A DNA stretch of 64,000 bases, from the NCBI RefSeq assembly GCF_022682495.2, contig NC_071389.1:174530056-174594055 (forward strand), in the 5' to 3' direction. This document shows, piece after piece, positions 21,641 through 34,140 of this stretch. Source of the stretch: Desmodus rotundus. Its lineage: Eukaryota > Chordata > Mammalia > Chiroptera > Phyllostomidae. The notes under the pieces were generated by a model. That model did not search any database, had not been told where the DNA came from, and worked only from the letters and a program-made list of their open reading frames with translations. The position numbers were made by a program, and so were the translations under genes. Numbering within the stretch: the stretch's first letter is position 1; the number at the start of each line of letters is the position of its first letter.

Positions 21641-24600
21641 GTAAAATTCTTTATCTTGTCTTCTAATTATGTAAGTTGAACAAGTACTTTTGGGTCTATA
21701 CTTCCTTTAGATTTCCACAACAAATCTTTGAATAGAAAGCAAGCTGTATAGGTAGCTACGTGCTATTGTAATAACCTATCCACAAAGTTATATAGTTCAC
21801 CATATATAATGGAGAATGTACTTTAAGTGGATATTTAAAAATTGCATTAAATCATACAGGCAATATTATTAGTTGAGAAAGCTAGTAATTGAATGTTATT
21901 ATCCAATAGTTTATAACCTTATCACTTTTCAGAGTGTCCCATAAACCAGTTTTCTACAATGAGCTATTGGAGAAGTAGAAAGATAGAAATTCTTAAAAGC
22001 CAAAATCTACTTTCCCAACTATAAATTTTTTGTCTAGTAAGTAAAAGCTCATCTTGCGCTGATAAAATCAGGTACTACAGTTCTTTTCAGCTATTTTAGT
22101 ACATCTCGAATGTGTTTCCTTTCTAACTGAAATAAGAATTGTCCTCATAAATTCTCCCTGAATTCCTGAATGCCATGGTGAACGCTGCCTACCGCGCATC
22201 TATTCCAGTAGACAGTCCTGAGCTCTGTATGACTGTCACACTGAAAAAAGGGGTTTGATATTCCTTTCTGAACATTCAAGGTGACAAATAATGTGGGTAA
22301 TTTCAAAGAAAAATAGGAGAAAAAATAGGTGAGGGAAGTAAGGAATTCAGGCTTATATGTCTTACTGCGCCAGAATATATACTAATTGTCATTTGAAACC
22401 TCTATCAATTTCGAAGTGAGACAGAAGAGAGGGGTGGGCCTCCCGCATTGACTTTAAGTGTAGCTGGAGCCTGCGGTTGACTGACTTTTTAATGCAAGCT
22501 GTGCCCTACCCAGGGACAACTGGCTAAGGGGACAAGAGGGGTTAACTTTGGCTCACACTTGGCTTGCCTATCTATGCACCTGTGTGAGAACGTATCTGCT
22601 TGGGTCAGGGGGTATTTTTTCTCATTCACACAGAAGCTCTGGATGCATTGGCTTTGGCCCCACTAAATACCATCCTGTTGGTCCCCAAAGCAAATGCACT
22701 GGTTGTGCCGGGAGAAGCCTGAGCCACCGCCATGAAGTTTTCACTCTGTCTTCCTTAGTCAGAACTGTGCTGTCCTCTCCCTGTGTGAAGATCACGTGAA
22801 AAAGCAGAAAATCCTCAACTCATGTTTAAGACAATTCTCAACTCTGTTCAAGAAGGAAGAGAAGAGAAAATATCTCAGCTCCCTAAAAGGCTATTATTTA
22901 TATCTATTTTCCCTTTCTGTCATGAAATAAAAAAATATTTTGTTCCAAGACAAAAAATAATACCATTAGTCCCTTACACAGATCATCACCTGGCAACAAT
23001 TCTGGGTGTGACTTGCAAACATACTTTTAAATCTCATAGTCAACATTTTTATTCAAACTCAGAAAGCTCTCCTTTGTCTTCCCTGCCTTTTAAAATCTCC
23101 CTCCCTCCATTTTTCGAAGCTCAGGACAAATTCTACTTTATTCAAGAATCATTTCATTTTTCTCTCTTCTATGGTTGCATATTCCTCCACCCCATCTGTT
23201 CATTTCCATAACCCACAACTGGGTTGGTACAGCCCAGGGTTCAGACCACAAAGCTTTAAGCAGATTAGCTTGGGTGTAGTAGGGGAGGCAGCAGCAGCCT
23301 CAGAAAGAAGAGAGATTGGGAGAAGAGGCAAACTTGGTGGCCGCAGCAGCACCAGGACCATCCCATGGACACGAGGGGCTGAGGCATTTATCATCAGAAG
23401 CAGCATTGCTTTCAGTCCTTAGGCTTCCAGTGGAGACTCCTGCCATTAGTGGTGCCCGTGGGCCAACTCGGAGAGTTCTGCATTCCATTGGTACTGCCTG
23501 GTGAGGGAAAGGAACTCAGGATAGCTAGGAGGACAACTGTAACCTAGTAGGTGCTCATCCAGAGGCTCTTTGGAGTGTCTGCTATTCTGTTAACTATGTT
23601 TCTCGTAACTCCTTGATGGTTCTGCCTCCAGCTGATGAATGGGGAATCGTTGCGTACACCATCGCCACCAACATGCCCAAGTTACCTTTGTCTAACTTTG
23701 CTATCCCCTCAAGCTATTTCCTGCTTTATTTTACTACGTATTTTCTTCTATCCCCATCCTTAGACTCCCTTTTTTCCTAGTATGATATTATTTCTTTTGT
23801 TCCTAATACCAGGGCCAAAGAAGCCAAAGCACATAATACTATTCTATCCACTCTTTTCGGACGATGCCACTAGGTTTTCTTTGGTGTCTTTGCTCATACT
23901 CATCATCCCTCTATGTTGATTAATTTCCCCACTCTCTTGTTCTATTATAATCAAACCCATCTTTTAACACTTAAGTCAAATGTTATTCTCTCTTAGAATA
24001 TTTTCTGAAATATGATTTATTTCTTCCTCACAGTATAGGTCTTACAGATTTATAAGCAATCTGAGGTACAATGAGAGCATTAAAGCCCAAATATATGAGA
24101 GGCAGGATGCCAAAGTTCCTGGACAGCAAGTAAGGGTCTAGAGGTTGGAGAGAGACAAACACTACCACCATCATGTTAGAGCTCAGAATGTAGAGCAAGT
24201 GGGAAACCAGGTCAGAATCCAAGATTTGTAGTCAAAATTTTTGATGCAATTCAAGCATTAAGGTCCATGTGAAGGATCCACGGTTGACCCAGGGCGTATA
24301 CATGGCACATAACACACTGGAGAATTTTTTTTGATGTTCACGTGTAGCTCTAGATGAAACTTTCTTTTTTCCCAAAGAGTTGGTGCTTGTGAGCTAGTTC
24401 TAGAATTTTCAGTTCTTGGTTTGTACGTACAATACTCATCACGCTGTACTTTGAAAGTGCTCATCTCCCTTACTACACATAGTGCTTTACTTGTTCATTC
24501 GATCTGTGCTGTCTATTGCAATTCTTTTCTGACAGGGATGTCTTCTGAACCACAGTTTTGAAGGTGAGTAAAACTTGTGGAAGCTACAAGGAACTCAGTG

Positions 24601-24810
24601 TTACACATGTTGAGATTACAGACTTGCATGACATTCAGAGGGAAATATCTGACTATCAGCTGGATTTGAAAGACTCAAGATCCAGAAGGAGTAGACGGAT
24701 AGATGGTTATATTCCGATGATTCCCATCTATAGGTGAAAGCCAAAGTAGCATGTGTAAGAGATAAAAAAGATTTGAGTTGAGGACTGAATATTTATTTAT
24801 TAACATTTAC
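21641..24810. other. 3.2 kb of intergenic DNA, no feature
   Basis: The longest stretch here without a nameable element. It holds a 129-aa plus frame (22822-23211) and a purine-rich frame cluster at 23171-23504, with no domain, Kozak or splice context that I trust. Diverged repeats beyond my recognition are likely. Confidence 0.4.
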
Positions 24811-24814
24811 TTAT

Positions 24815-25080
24815 AAGCATTTATTTATTTAACCAACATTTATTAACCATTTAGAATGTTCCAAGCACTTAGCTACACAAAATTATACAAGTACATTGAA
24901 AGGAGTAGCAAACAGTATCCACCATCAAAGATCTGTAGTCCTACAGTGGTGCTGACAGACTAGTGAGGAGATGATTGTGATATGCATTCGGCGGAGAAAG
25001 AAATGTATTTAAGAAAGTGGATAGGACTGGCAATAGTCTGAAAGGCCTAAAAAATGAAGTCAGAAGAAAGCCAATTTTAT
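24815..25080 (-). mobile_element. L2 LINE fragment, antisense
   Basis: Starts with the reversed L2 end (atttatttaaccaacattta, aatgttccaagcacttagct), continues through accatcaaagatctgtagtc and tgctgacagactagtgagga, and ends near 25075. One continuous but diverged piece. Confidence 0.6.
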
Positions 25081-26389
25081 TTGCCTATAGTGAGAGCATT
25101 GATCATCTTTGAATATTCTGTTTTGGAGCAGAACTGGGGCAAATCTATGTGTTCATCGTGTTGATTAAGTGATGACATAGAAAACGTATACATTTTAGTA
25201 AATCTTGGATTGTTATTAGGTACCCTTGTTAGGTAAATTCACATACTTGTATGGTTCATTTTCTTTAAAGGGCATTATTTTTCAGCCAAATATGATGATC
25301 TGAATAGTCTGCATGTTTTGACATTAATTATTATAGATTGGACTTTAGTGGTCATATTATCTCAAATCCTATGGCTCCAGAATCCAATGTGAGTGAATTG
25401 TTTGGAGAAAAGAATAGCAATGTTATATCTACAGGGTCCTGTTTTATTCTCTCTGTACAAAATCATACTTTTCATCTTCAGTATAGTTTTAGACATCTAG
25501 AGATTATTATTCAGGGAGATCATTTCAAGGCAATCATTATTTTATAAGACTTGAATTAAACATTGATGATCCATTTTGTTCACCAAAGTTTTGTTCCTGT
25601 GTTACTTTGCTATTTGTAAGCTACTGCTGGCAGCTTACAGTTTTCACATTATTTAAAAGGAGAAGGAAGTTCTCCATTTAGCAAAAACAAATTTGACAAC
25701 ATCTCACCGGGAAAAAAAAAAGTTGCCTTTCTCATAAATTACTGAGTATTTACAAAGGTGTGGAGCCTACATGCAAAAAGGATTGCAACATACTGAGAAA
25801 AATACAACGAACCAGTAACAGAGAAGTGACACTTGCCATGCGTTGCTAAGAGATTATGCATCACTGTGTGAAAGTACATAGCACAGAGCCCGGTCTACAA
25901 CACATACCTGGCAAATGTCAGGTCAAGTCTGAACTGTCTTATTCCTTAGTATATAAATTGATAAAGATTCTGTTGAAAGTTACCATTAATCAGTGGTTAT
26001 TTTCTTGATATGTCAATTATAGACACAAGTGAGAAGACTACCCCTGAGGTCTTAATGGAAATAGCCTCAGGGGATCTGAAAGCAATGCCCTCCTTAGGGT
26101 GAAGGAGAAAACTAAGCTGTTCATTTCTGAACGGCTTGCTTATCTGAATCCTGGTCTGGTACACTGAAAAGCTAATGATGAGAAGTGGTTTTTTTTATCC
26201 CTTTATTAATTGTTATTCAGTGTCTTTATTAAGTGTTTATTTATATTAAACCTGTGAATGTAAATATATGATATATAATATAATTTGAGATTTTTATGTC
26301 TTTCCTTAAATATTCTGTGATACTGATTAGCACATGATGCAACAAATATTCAGAAATTATTGGAAGCATTTCTTATTGGAAGTCCCATT
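25081..26389. other. Intergenic DNA, no feature
   Basis: No gene or repeat assigned. One 69-aa frame at 25338-25547 has no domain. Confidence 0.4.
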
Positions 26390-26401
26390 AAATCTATTTT
26401 T

Positions 26402-26644
26402 CCCTCTTTTTTAACATTTATTTTGTTGTTCAAGAACAGTTTCCTGCCTTTTCCCACCACCCTTCCCCAGCACCCCAGCCCTCCCCACCTCCCTCCCCTG
26501 TTTCCACCCCCCTCTTGTTATTGTCCATGTGTCCTTTATAATTGTTCCTGCAAACCCTTCACCCTTTCCCATCTAATCCCCTCCCCCATCCCCTCTGGTC
26601 ACTGTCAGCCTGCTCTCAATTTCAGTGTCTTTGGTTATATTTTG
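26402..26644 (-). mobile_element. L1 insertion, 3' segment (antisense)
   Basis: Reversed L1 3' UTR: a short T run, tttattttgttgttcaagaa, the pyrimidine-rich region, and ggttatattttg at the inner end. This is the part primed normally at the target. With the next entry it forms one L1 copy of about 840 bp with its 5' part inverted. The flank aaatctattttt (26390-26401) resembles aaactattttt at 27243-27253. Confidence 0.88.
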
Positions 26645-27242
26645 CACATACAGAGGGTCCAGAGACATATGAAAAGATGTTCAGTATCGCTTAGCTATCA
26701 GAGAGATGCAAATTGAAACCACAATGAGATACCACCTCACACCATTGAGAATGGCCATCATAAACAAAGCAACAAACAAGTGTTGGAGAGGTTGTGGAGA
26801 AAAGGGAACCCTAGTGCACTGTTGGTGGGAATACAGAGTGGTGCAGCCACTGTGGAAAACACTATAGAATTTCCTCAGAAAACTAAAAATAGAACTGCCT
26901 TTTGACCCAGCAATTCCACTGCTAGGAATATATCCTAAGAACCCTGAAACACCAATCCAAAAGAACCTATACAGCCCAATGTTCATAGCAGCACAATTTA
27001 CAATAACCAAGTGTTGGAAGCAACCTAAGTGCCCATCAGTAAATGAATGGAGCAAAAAACTATGGTACATTTACACAATGGAATACTATGCAGCAGAGAG
27101 AAAGAAGGAGTTCCTACCCTTTGTGACAGCATGGATGGAACTGGAGAGAATTATGCTAAGTGAAATAAGCCAAGCAGTGAGGGACAAATACCATATGATC
27201 TCACCTTTAACAGGAACTTAATCAACAAAACGAACAAGAAAC
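26645..27242 (+). mobile_element. L1 insertion, inverted 5' segment (ORF2 C-terminus)
   Basis: Sense-oriented L1 ORF2 end: agagacatatgaaaagatgt, aaccacaatgagataccacc, ggagaggttgtggagaaaag, gggaaccctagtgcactgtt, gaatactatgcagcagagag, gtgaaataagccaagcagtg. Its last L1 bases (caagaaacaaac) are those that directly precede, in the L1 consensus, the first bases of the antisense segment. No frame is intact: the minus frame 26681-27070 is antisense and the plus frame 26979-27221 is an ORF2 relic. Confidence 0.9.
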
Positions 27243-27253
27243 AAACTATTTTT

Positions 27254-27424
27254 TTTTAAATTTGAGTAGTAAATACTCAGCGTTGACTTTTAATGTGGAA
27301 TAAATAACATACTATATGTTTTCACAATTGTACATTGACTAATTTAATGCTCCTAAATGAGGTTCATAGTAAGGTTCAAATATTTATTAATTAAGAAACT
27401 CATTTAATCAACTGAATGACCCCT
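27254..27424. other. Unassigned spacer
   Basis: Nothing recognised. Confidence 0.4.
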
Positions 27425-27515
27425 GTTTGTTGAATATTATTCTAGGCGTTGAGCGCAGCGCTGTGAGGAACCCTGAAGGGTGTGGGATCTAACTCTACTT
27501 TCAAGCTAATAACCT
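27425..27515 (-). mobile_element. Possible L2 end fragment, antisense
   Basis: ttgttgaatattattctagg followed by ttgagcgcagcgctgtgagg looks like the first bases of a reversed L2 end. Short and diverged, so only tentative. Confidence 0.35.
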
Positions 27516-27519
27516 AGCC

Positions 27520-27920
27520 TGTTGCTGCGTCATGGGTGTTGGCAAAAGACATGAGACTCTTCAGTCAGAGATAAAGGACTTTATTACTCATGGCGCAGCA
27601 GACAGCTGAGCTTTATGCTTGCTCGTGTCAGTTTCTCATGACCCCAAATTGCACAGGATGCCAGGGCGCAGCCTCCATGGATGCCTACACAGGAACCGGG
27701 TTGTGCTGCAGGAGAGGAACACTGCTTGAAGCACTAATGGATCACTTTCCGAGTGAGTGGTAACATGCCTCTTTTGTGTCTGGGGAAGGATGTTACCTCT
27801 TCCCTCCATAACTGCTTGCTACAAACATAACCCTGAAAAACAGCTCAGGAAAAGACCAGTGAGGGCCTTGCAATCTTGGCATACTTAGCAAGACTGCAGG
27901 GAATCTTAGAACCCATTACA
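27520..27920 (-). mobile_element. Possible solo ERV LTR, antisense
   Basis: On the minus strand cataaagctcagctg (TATA-like, near 27617) is followed by gccatgagtaataaagtcct, an AATAAA at a distance typical of an R region, and then by ctctgactgaagagtctcat to an end ...gacgcagcaaca. The outer bases read TG...CA on both ends of the proposed 401-bp unit. No convincing target-site duplication was found, and no internal viral sequence is present. Confidence 0.45.
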
Positions 27921-30599
27921 GATGGCCTTTCCCAATAAAAGCTTTTAGATCTTTATTCTTACAGAGCTTATGTTCTGACATAGTCCTACTGGCTTAAGGG
28001 GTTTTATCCAAGGCTATTTTACTACTTCTGAACTACTGTTGACATTATTTTGAAGCTTATACTGGTCTCTTCCCCATTTTTAGTTTTTTATACTCATTGA
28101 TGCTTTATCTTCCATTGCTATTTATGTTTTCTTTGTTAAGTGTTACACATTAGTCAAATTTCGCCTATATCTCAGAAGCTACACTACTGTCATTAAGGCT
28201 GGACTGAGTTCTCCAAGACATTTTTAGCCAACTTCCTGAAGGCTTCACTACCTATTCCGCGTATCTCTCATGTCTGAAGCAATTGTCCTACGCAGGCCTA
28301 AAAATTCAGGTAAGTCAGTTTTGCCCAGGCCATTATTTAGCCTGGGTCCCCCTGACCTGGGCCTCAAGACCCTGGGCCTGTGTCTGCCATGTCCAGCTAG
28401 CTGTTACACATTTGTGCTAGGAGAAGGTTATCTCTTCTTTATCCCTTTATTTCTTCCTATCCTCAGCTCTGGTTCTCTATAGCATGACTGTGCACTGAAA
28501 TTTTGCTTTGAATGGAGACTAATATTAGAAAGAGAAAGGTTTGAGGATATGATATAAAAATAAATATTTTGCACTATCCTCTGATAAAGCCTTGCATCTG
28601 AATGCTGTTCCAGGGAGTTTTGGGCACAATAGCCAGATTACTCTTCAGTCCACTACTGTCCTGGTGGTAGGGAACATAGTTCGGAAGAAGAGAGGGAGAA
28701 CGTGTAAGAGACTTGGCTGTGTGGGTGGGCCTGTATTGTATGTTTCAATCAGCAACAGCTAATTTCTGTGTGACTGTGTATCTGCATCAGTCTCCACATG
28801 ACTCACAGTTTAGAGGTGGTTGTGTTTTGTAAGTACATCTATGCATTTACACTTACCTATGACTGGTACGACTCACTCTTGGTATATTAGGTCCAAGGTA
28901 TTGTCATGGTTTTAGAAAGCTGGATTGGTCACTTCCTTGCCAGTTTCATTACGTCATATGAAGATACGTGTTCTGTGTGGGAAAGAGAAAATGTTGTATT
29001 GGCAAAGGAATTTGTATGAGAATGATACAAATTATTTGAAAGAGACTTAAAATCTGTGACTAAGTGAAAGAAGGAAATGACATTTTGAATTCAATGCCCT
29101 TGTCAGGATACATTAGAGAAAATTTATGTCACCGAAAAGCCAAAGAAAGAGGTATTTGTATGCTACTAACAGTTGGTACAATATGTATGTGGAAATGAAT
29201 TTAAGTGTGGGGGGAAAAAGTAAAGAGAAAACTGAAAGAGAAGAAAACTATACAGAGGGGACGACCAGCAGAAAAAAACTAAATGTTTAGCCATATGTAA
29301 TGACTCTTAATATCGCATTAGATTCTCCGTGATGGATCTGTGCCGAGGCAATGCCTGGAAAGTTAGGCCAAGTACGCGTATGCACTTTGGATTAAAATCA
29401 TTACTCCAGACTTGAGCCAAGAGCTTACCTTCATCATGGTAAAACAGCTATTAGCGTCATGGAGTATATAAGACTGTAAGTTGATCAGGCAGGAGACCTA
29501 CTGGTTTCAGAATAAAATGCCCAAGTTACGGAGGCCCCACGGAGATGATGCTGTGGTCAGAATTGCAAATATTGGCTCAACAGATGGTTTTGACGCAGAG
29601 TTTGAGGCAAAGAACCTGACTAAGTGCTCTAATGAGTTAACTAAATTAAAGAAAGCTAAAAATGTTTCATAAAATTGCAGGAGGGGAATCATTTTTTTTA
29701 ACTGCCTTCCACAAATGTCCAGTTTCTTAAGAAATTGCTCTTCTTTTTGAAAAAATGAGCCACCTATTGAATTCATTCAAGCTACACTGCCTTGCCCACC
29801 AGCTGAAGATGACTGCTCCAGGGATCTGGCTGTGAGCGTACAGCTCACAATTAGTAGACTTTAGACCACTGGTTGGGGGAACTTCCTCCCAGAATCTAGA
29901 GAAATTCAAGAGGGATCAGAAAACTATGAGTCATCTTTGGCACATAGCAAAAAGTGCTTTAGGAAGGTGGGCTTTGGGGGCCAAGAAATGAGGGAGATTA
30001 AGTGAGAGGCAACATATTCCAGCATTGGGGATTATTTGGCTAACATATACTGAGCTCAAGTAGACTTTTAATAAATACTTGATGGATGAACTCATTTATC
30101 AAATCTTCTCTAAGTATTTTATATTCCTCATGAATTTTGGAAGTTAAAACTGGACTTGGTATGTTAATATCATTACCATTTATGTATTATAACACTGAGC
30201 AAAGAAGTAAGTAAATTTTGCTGGTAAGACATAAAACTTTTTCTAAATAACAGGGATTTTTTTTTAAATATCAGAAATGACCCTGTCAATAAGGGCTTGT
30301 ACCTTAAGAGAAAAAACACACCCATGAAGGGAGAAATACTAGGGCAAGATAGTGTCAGATTAGTTCAAACACATTTGTTTCTCTACTCTCTCCAGAAAAT
30401 TGAAAGACAAAGTTAGTCCCTTGAAGTAGTTTCTTTTCTCTTTCATTCTCTTTTATTATCCTAGTATGATCCTCAACCCTAAGTGTTGAGTCGGAAAGTT
30501 TAGATCATTTATAAATTCTCATCATAATTTAAGAAACACAGTGTAGTCAGTAATTGGGGAGGAACAATTGCGGCAGTGACTGGTCGGGAAGTAGTTTCT
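27921..30599. other. Intergenic DNA, no supported gene
   Basis: No named repeat except a possible L2 end near 30040-30100 (aataaatacttgatggatga). A 63-aa plus frame at 29481-29672 and an 89-aa minus frame at 29507-29776 overlap. Neither shows a domain, and the plus frame starts with no good Kozak context. Confidence 0.4.
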
Positions 30600-30985
30600 G
30601 CGCTTCTTACAGAAAGAGCAGCACTCACAACACCATACATGTGTGGCCTGGGTGTTGCAGGAAGGCGGAAGGGTCTGAGCTGGCCATGTTGCAGGAGTGA
30701 ATGAGTAGCCCTGTTTTGCTGAAGTCAGTGGGAAAAGGAAACATTAGAAAAGAAAAAAAATGTTGGAGAGGTATCAGGACGTGAGCAGAATGTAACAGAA
30801 CTTTAATAGGGATTTATTTAACCTGTAAGCAATGAAAAATTGAAGCAGGTTTCTACATAAGTGTGTAAGTTATACCAAGCAGGTTTTGAGAGGAATTCTG
30901 GATTGATGTACAGAATGGACCGAAGATGTGGGGAGGTAAGGGGTAGTCAGACTGTAACAAAAGCCAGAAATTCATTAAATAATCA
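30600..30985 (-). mobile_element. L2 LINE fragment, antisense
   Basis: Reversed L2 ORF2 phrases: aacctgtaagcaatgaaaaa, tgaagcaggtttctacataa, gaattctggattgatgtaca and gaatggaccgaagatgtggg. Diverged, no frame. Confidence 0.6.
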
Positions 30986-31134
30986 TCTTATTTAACCCCT
31001 TTCTGATAATGTAATTGGGTGTGTGTGGGTGTGTGTTTGGGGTAGAGGGCAAGGACATTTTGCACAGAGATTTCCTTAGGTCACAAGCTAATTAACAGCA
31101 GAAACAGACTAAAACTCAGGTATCCTCACTCACA

Positions 31135-31333
31135 TAGGGGTGTCCAACCTTTTGGTGTCCCTGCGCCACACTGAGAATAAGAGTTGTCTTGGGCCACACA
31201 TTAAATACATTGTAACAGGTAATCACAAAACAATCTCACAATGTTTTAAGTAAATTTATGATTTTGTGTTGGGCCACATTCACAGCCATCCTGGGCTGCA
31301 TGCGGTCGGCGGGCTGCAGGTTGGACACCCCTG
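31135..31333. mobile_element. Short non-autonomous hAT-type DNA transposon
   Basis: A 199-bp element with inverted ends: left aggggtgtccaacct, right aggttggacacccct, and internal gggccacacattaaatac and gttgggccacattcacag. The structure is that of a hAT-type MITE. It is not related to the element at 5336-5549 beyond the shared cagggg ends. No clear 8-bp duplication is visible, so it is older. Confidence 0.8.
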
Positions 31334-31494
31334 ATAGGACTATTTCTCCTCTGTCACTGCTGTGAATCTATTACAATGTGCAGAGCTAACAAATGAAGGC
31401 CTGAACTAGATACTGCCATTTGAAATTGAGATGAAAGACACTTGAGAGGAAATGAAAAGAACCAATGAAGACGTGATTGGTGATTGGATAGTGT

Positions 31495-31992
31495 ATTCAA
31501 TTCCTATTTCTGCTTTAAGAAATTACACAAACTTGATAATTTAGAACAACATAAATGAATTATCTTATTATTCTGAAATTCAAAAGTCTGCATTCCCCCA
31601 GCCTAAAATCATGGAGTTGACAGGCCTGAATTCCTTCTGGAGGTTTTAGGGGAAGATCCGTTTCCTTTTTTCCGGGTTCTAGAGGTTGCCCACCTTTGTT
31701 GGCCTGTGGCTCCTTTCCATCTTCAAAACCAGAACGGCCTGTCACCTCTATCTGAAGACATATCACTCCAACACTCACCCTTTCTTTCCCTCTTCAGGCC
31801 TTAAAGATCCTTGTGAAAACACTGGGCCCTGCGTACAAACCAGGATAACTTCTTGATCAGCAACCTTAATGCCATTTGCAACCCTAATTCCTTCTTGTCA
31901 TGTAACATAATATGGTCAGTCTCTGGGGTTAGGAGATGGGTGTCCTTTGGGGTTTGGAGGAAGGAGGTGTCATCGTCCTGCCTACCACGCAT
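31495..31992 (-). mobile_element. MaLR LTR (MLT1-type), antisense
   Basis: Reversed LTR: tgataatttagaacaacata, cctgaattccttctggaggt, gaagatccgtttcc, ggcctgtggctcctttccat, and an end with gtcagtctctggggttagga. Diverged, internal region absent. Confidence 0.6.
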
Positions 31993-33179
31993 AGATTATA
32001 CTAAGGTAAAAGTAAATGAAGAATAACTCCAAGGTTTTGACCTTGGGAAACTGCAAAGACAATGACACCAAGGACAAAAATAAGGAAGCTGAGAGGGAAA
32101 ACTGATATGTTGGGTAAATCATCTTGAGAAATGTTGAGTTTTAATTAATGTGTTATATTTAGATGAAATTTCCCAACAGGCTACTATTGAAAACTCAGTG
32201 TTAGGAAAGTTGTTATTTGATTAGTGCTAATTACTACTGTGGTAAGATCTTTTTAATGTTGTGAATTTTGCTAATTTCGATATATTCAATAGTGTCCGTG
32301 ACACTTAAAGTACACATGGAAGTTTGCTATGGCCATAGAAACAACCATTATGATTATATGTCTTACTATTCCAGAGTTTAGTTATTTTACCTCTCTAAAA
32401 CAGTTTTTCCATGCACACACAGTTTTAAAAGTTAGGCTCTGATGTACTAGCACCCGTGTTTCAATGGAGTTCTATGCAGCTTAAAATGAAAATCCTTCCA
32501 TGTAGCAGACACAACATTCAAAGTACAGAGGCAATTTCCTTTGTGAGCCCAAATCATAGCAACTGGCCATGATTCAAAACATTTTTACATAATTGCACAT
32601 ATCACTAAGAGCACCAATGTGAATTATTCCAAATAACATTCCCGAACCAAGACCAAATTTATTTCACCTAGTATTTTGCTTCCCAAGTTTATTCTGTGAT
32701 CAGTCAAAGCAATGCTGACAGGGTGCAAGAAGAACTAGCAAGATAACAAGACTCAGACTGTACAATAATTACAACAGTATTATATTAACACATGAAAGAC
32801 AAACAGACCCGGGGGAAAGATCAGTAATCCATAAACAGACAAAAATCTATACAGAGAACTTGAAGTACAATAGTTACGACGTATAATAGTTATTAGTCAG
32901 CAGAGAAAGGGTTCTGGCACGAGTGGTCATTGAGGGAAAAAGAGAAAAGCATTTCTCTACTTCACACACAAAAAAAACAGCTGTCTTGTGGAAGATGATC
33001 TTTATATGACAAGTGAAGCCTTCAAGTGTTTAGAAAAAACAGCAGAATATGTTTATGTTACTAAAAGCAACCACCATAAGAAAACATTGCTAAATTTAAT
33101 GATATAAAGATTAAAAATCCACATCTGAGTAAAATGTTATTTAAAAACTTAAAACTCAAACCAAAATTGGGAAATAGCT
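31993..33179. other. AT-rich intergenic DNA, no feature
   Basis: No gene or repeat assigned; the last part may already be old L1. Confidence 0.4.
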
Positions 33180-34045
33180 TTGAAATACATATAACTAATA
33201 GAGGATCACAATCCAGAATACATGATGAGTCTCTGAAGTCAGTAAGAATAAGATACATAACTTAATAGGAAAACAAGCAATGGGCAGGAAAAAAATATAG
33301 AAACAATATCCAAAAGGCAAGAAACATGCAAAAAGATGCTCAATCACACCTGAATTCAAGAAAATAAAATCAAAATACCATGAGATATTATTTCACCACT
33401 ATCGCTTTGGCAAAATTTTGAAATGATGATACCAGATCATAGACAGGGTGAGAGGAAATAGCATTGTCAAACACTGTTGGTTAGCAAGGGTATGAATTGG
33501 CACAAGTGCTCTGAAAATTAGCTTATACTTTGCCTAAGCTGATCATGCCCAGTAACCCAGAAACTTTTAACTTCCAGTCTACCTCTAGACAAACATTTGT
33601 AAACATACCCACAGAAACATATTCGAGGACTTTTTCTAGTATTTTTTTGGTAGTAATAAAAGTTTGGAAACAACTTGGATTTTCATTTCTAGAATAATGG
33701 ATAAATTAGTTGTGCTATTTTAACACAATGAAGTACTACACAGAATACACAGGCATGAACTAGGCCTACATTTTTATATGTGATACACCATGCTAAGTGT
33801 AAAAAGCAAGCTGTGAAAACTACTTTTATTAAACCATTTATGTATAGTGTCAAAAACTTCCAAAACATTTATTTTTTGCTTTTTGGATATACACATAACT
33901 AGTAAATTAATAAAAAAATATGCATGGGAACGATGCACATCAACTTTATGGCAGTGTCATTTCTAAGGCCTGGTGGAGATATGAAGAGCAGGGAATTTAC
34001 CTTACTTTGTAGCCTTTCCTTTCTTAAAAAAAATTGGTGCACAAA
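33180..34045 (+). mobile_element. Old L1 (L1M-type), sense, ORF2 end and 3' UTR
   Basis: Sense ORF2 relic: tggaaacaacttggattttc, caatgaagtactacacagaa, gctaagtgtaaaaagcaag; then a 3' UTR containing tttatggcagtgtcatttct. Divergence is far higher than in the L1 at 15-16.8 kb, with no open frame. Confidence 0.75.
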
Positions 34046-34140
34046 CAGCAAAACAATGTAATTTTAAATGTTGAAGTTATGTTAATGGGAGTCTACTGCA
34101 TATTCTCTATGTAATACTTAGGCTTTTTCATTCTATATAT

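Noticed and set aside
22822..23211. 129-aa plus-strand frame
   Set aside because: No domain, AT/CT-driven composition, no splice or promoter context.
26681..27070. 129-aa minus-strand frame
   Set aside because: Antisense of the inverted L1 ORF2 segment.
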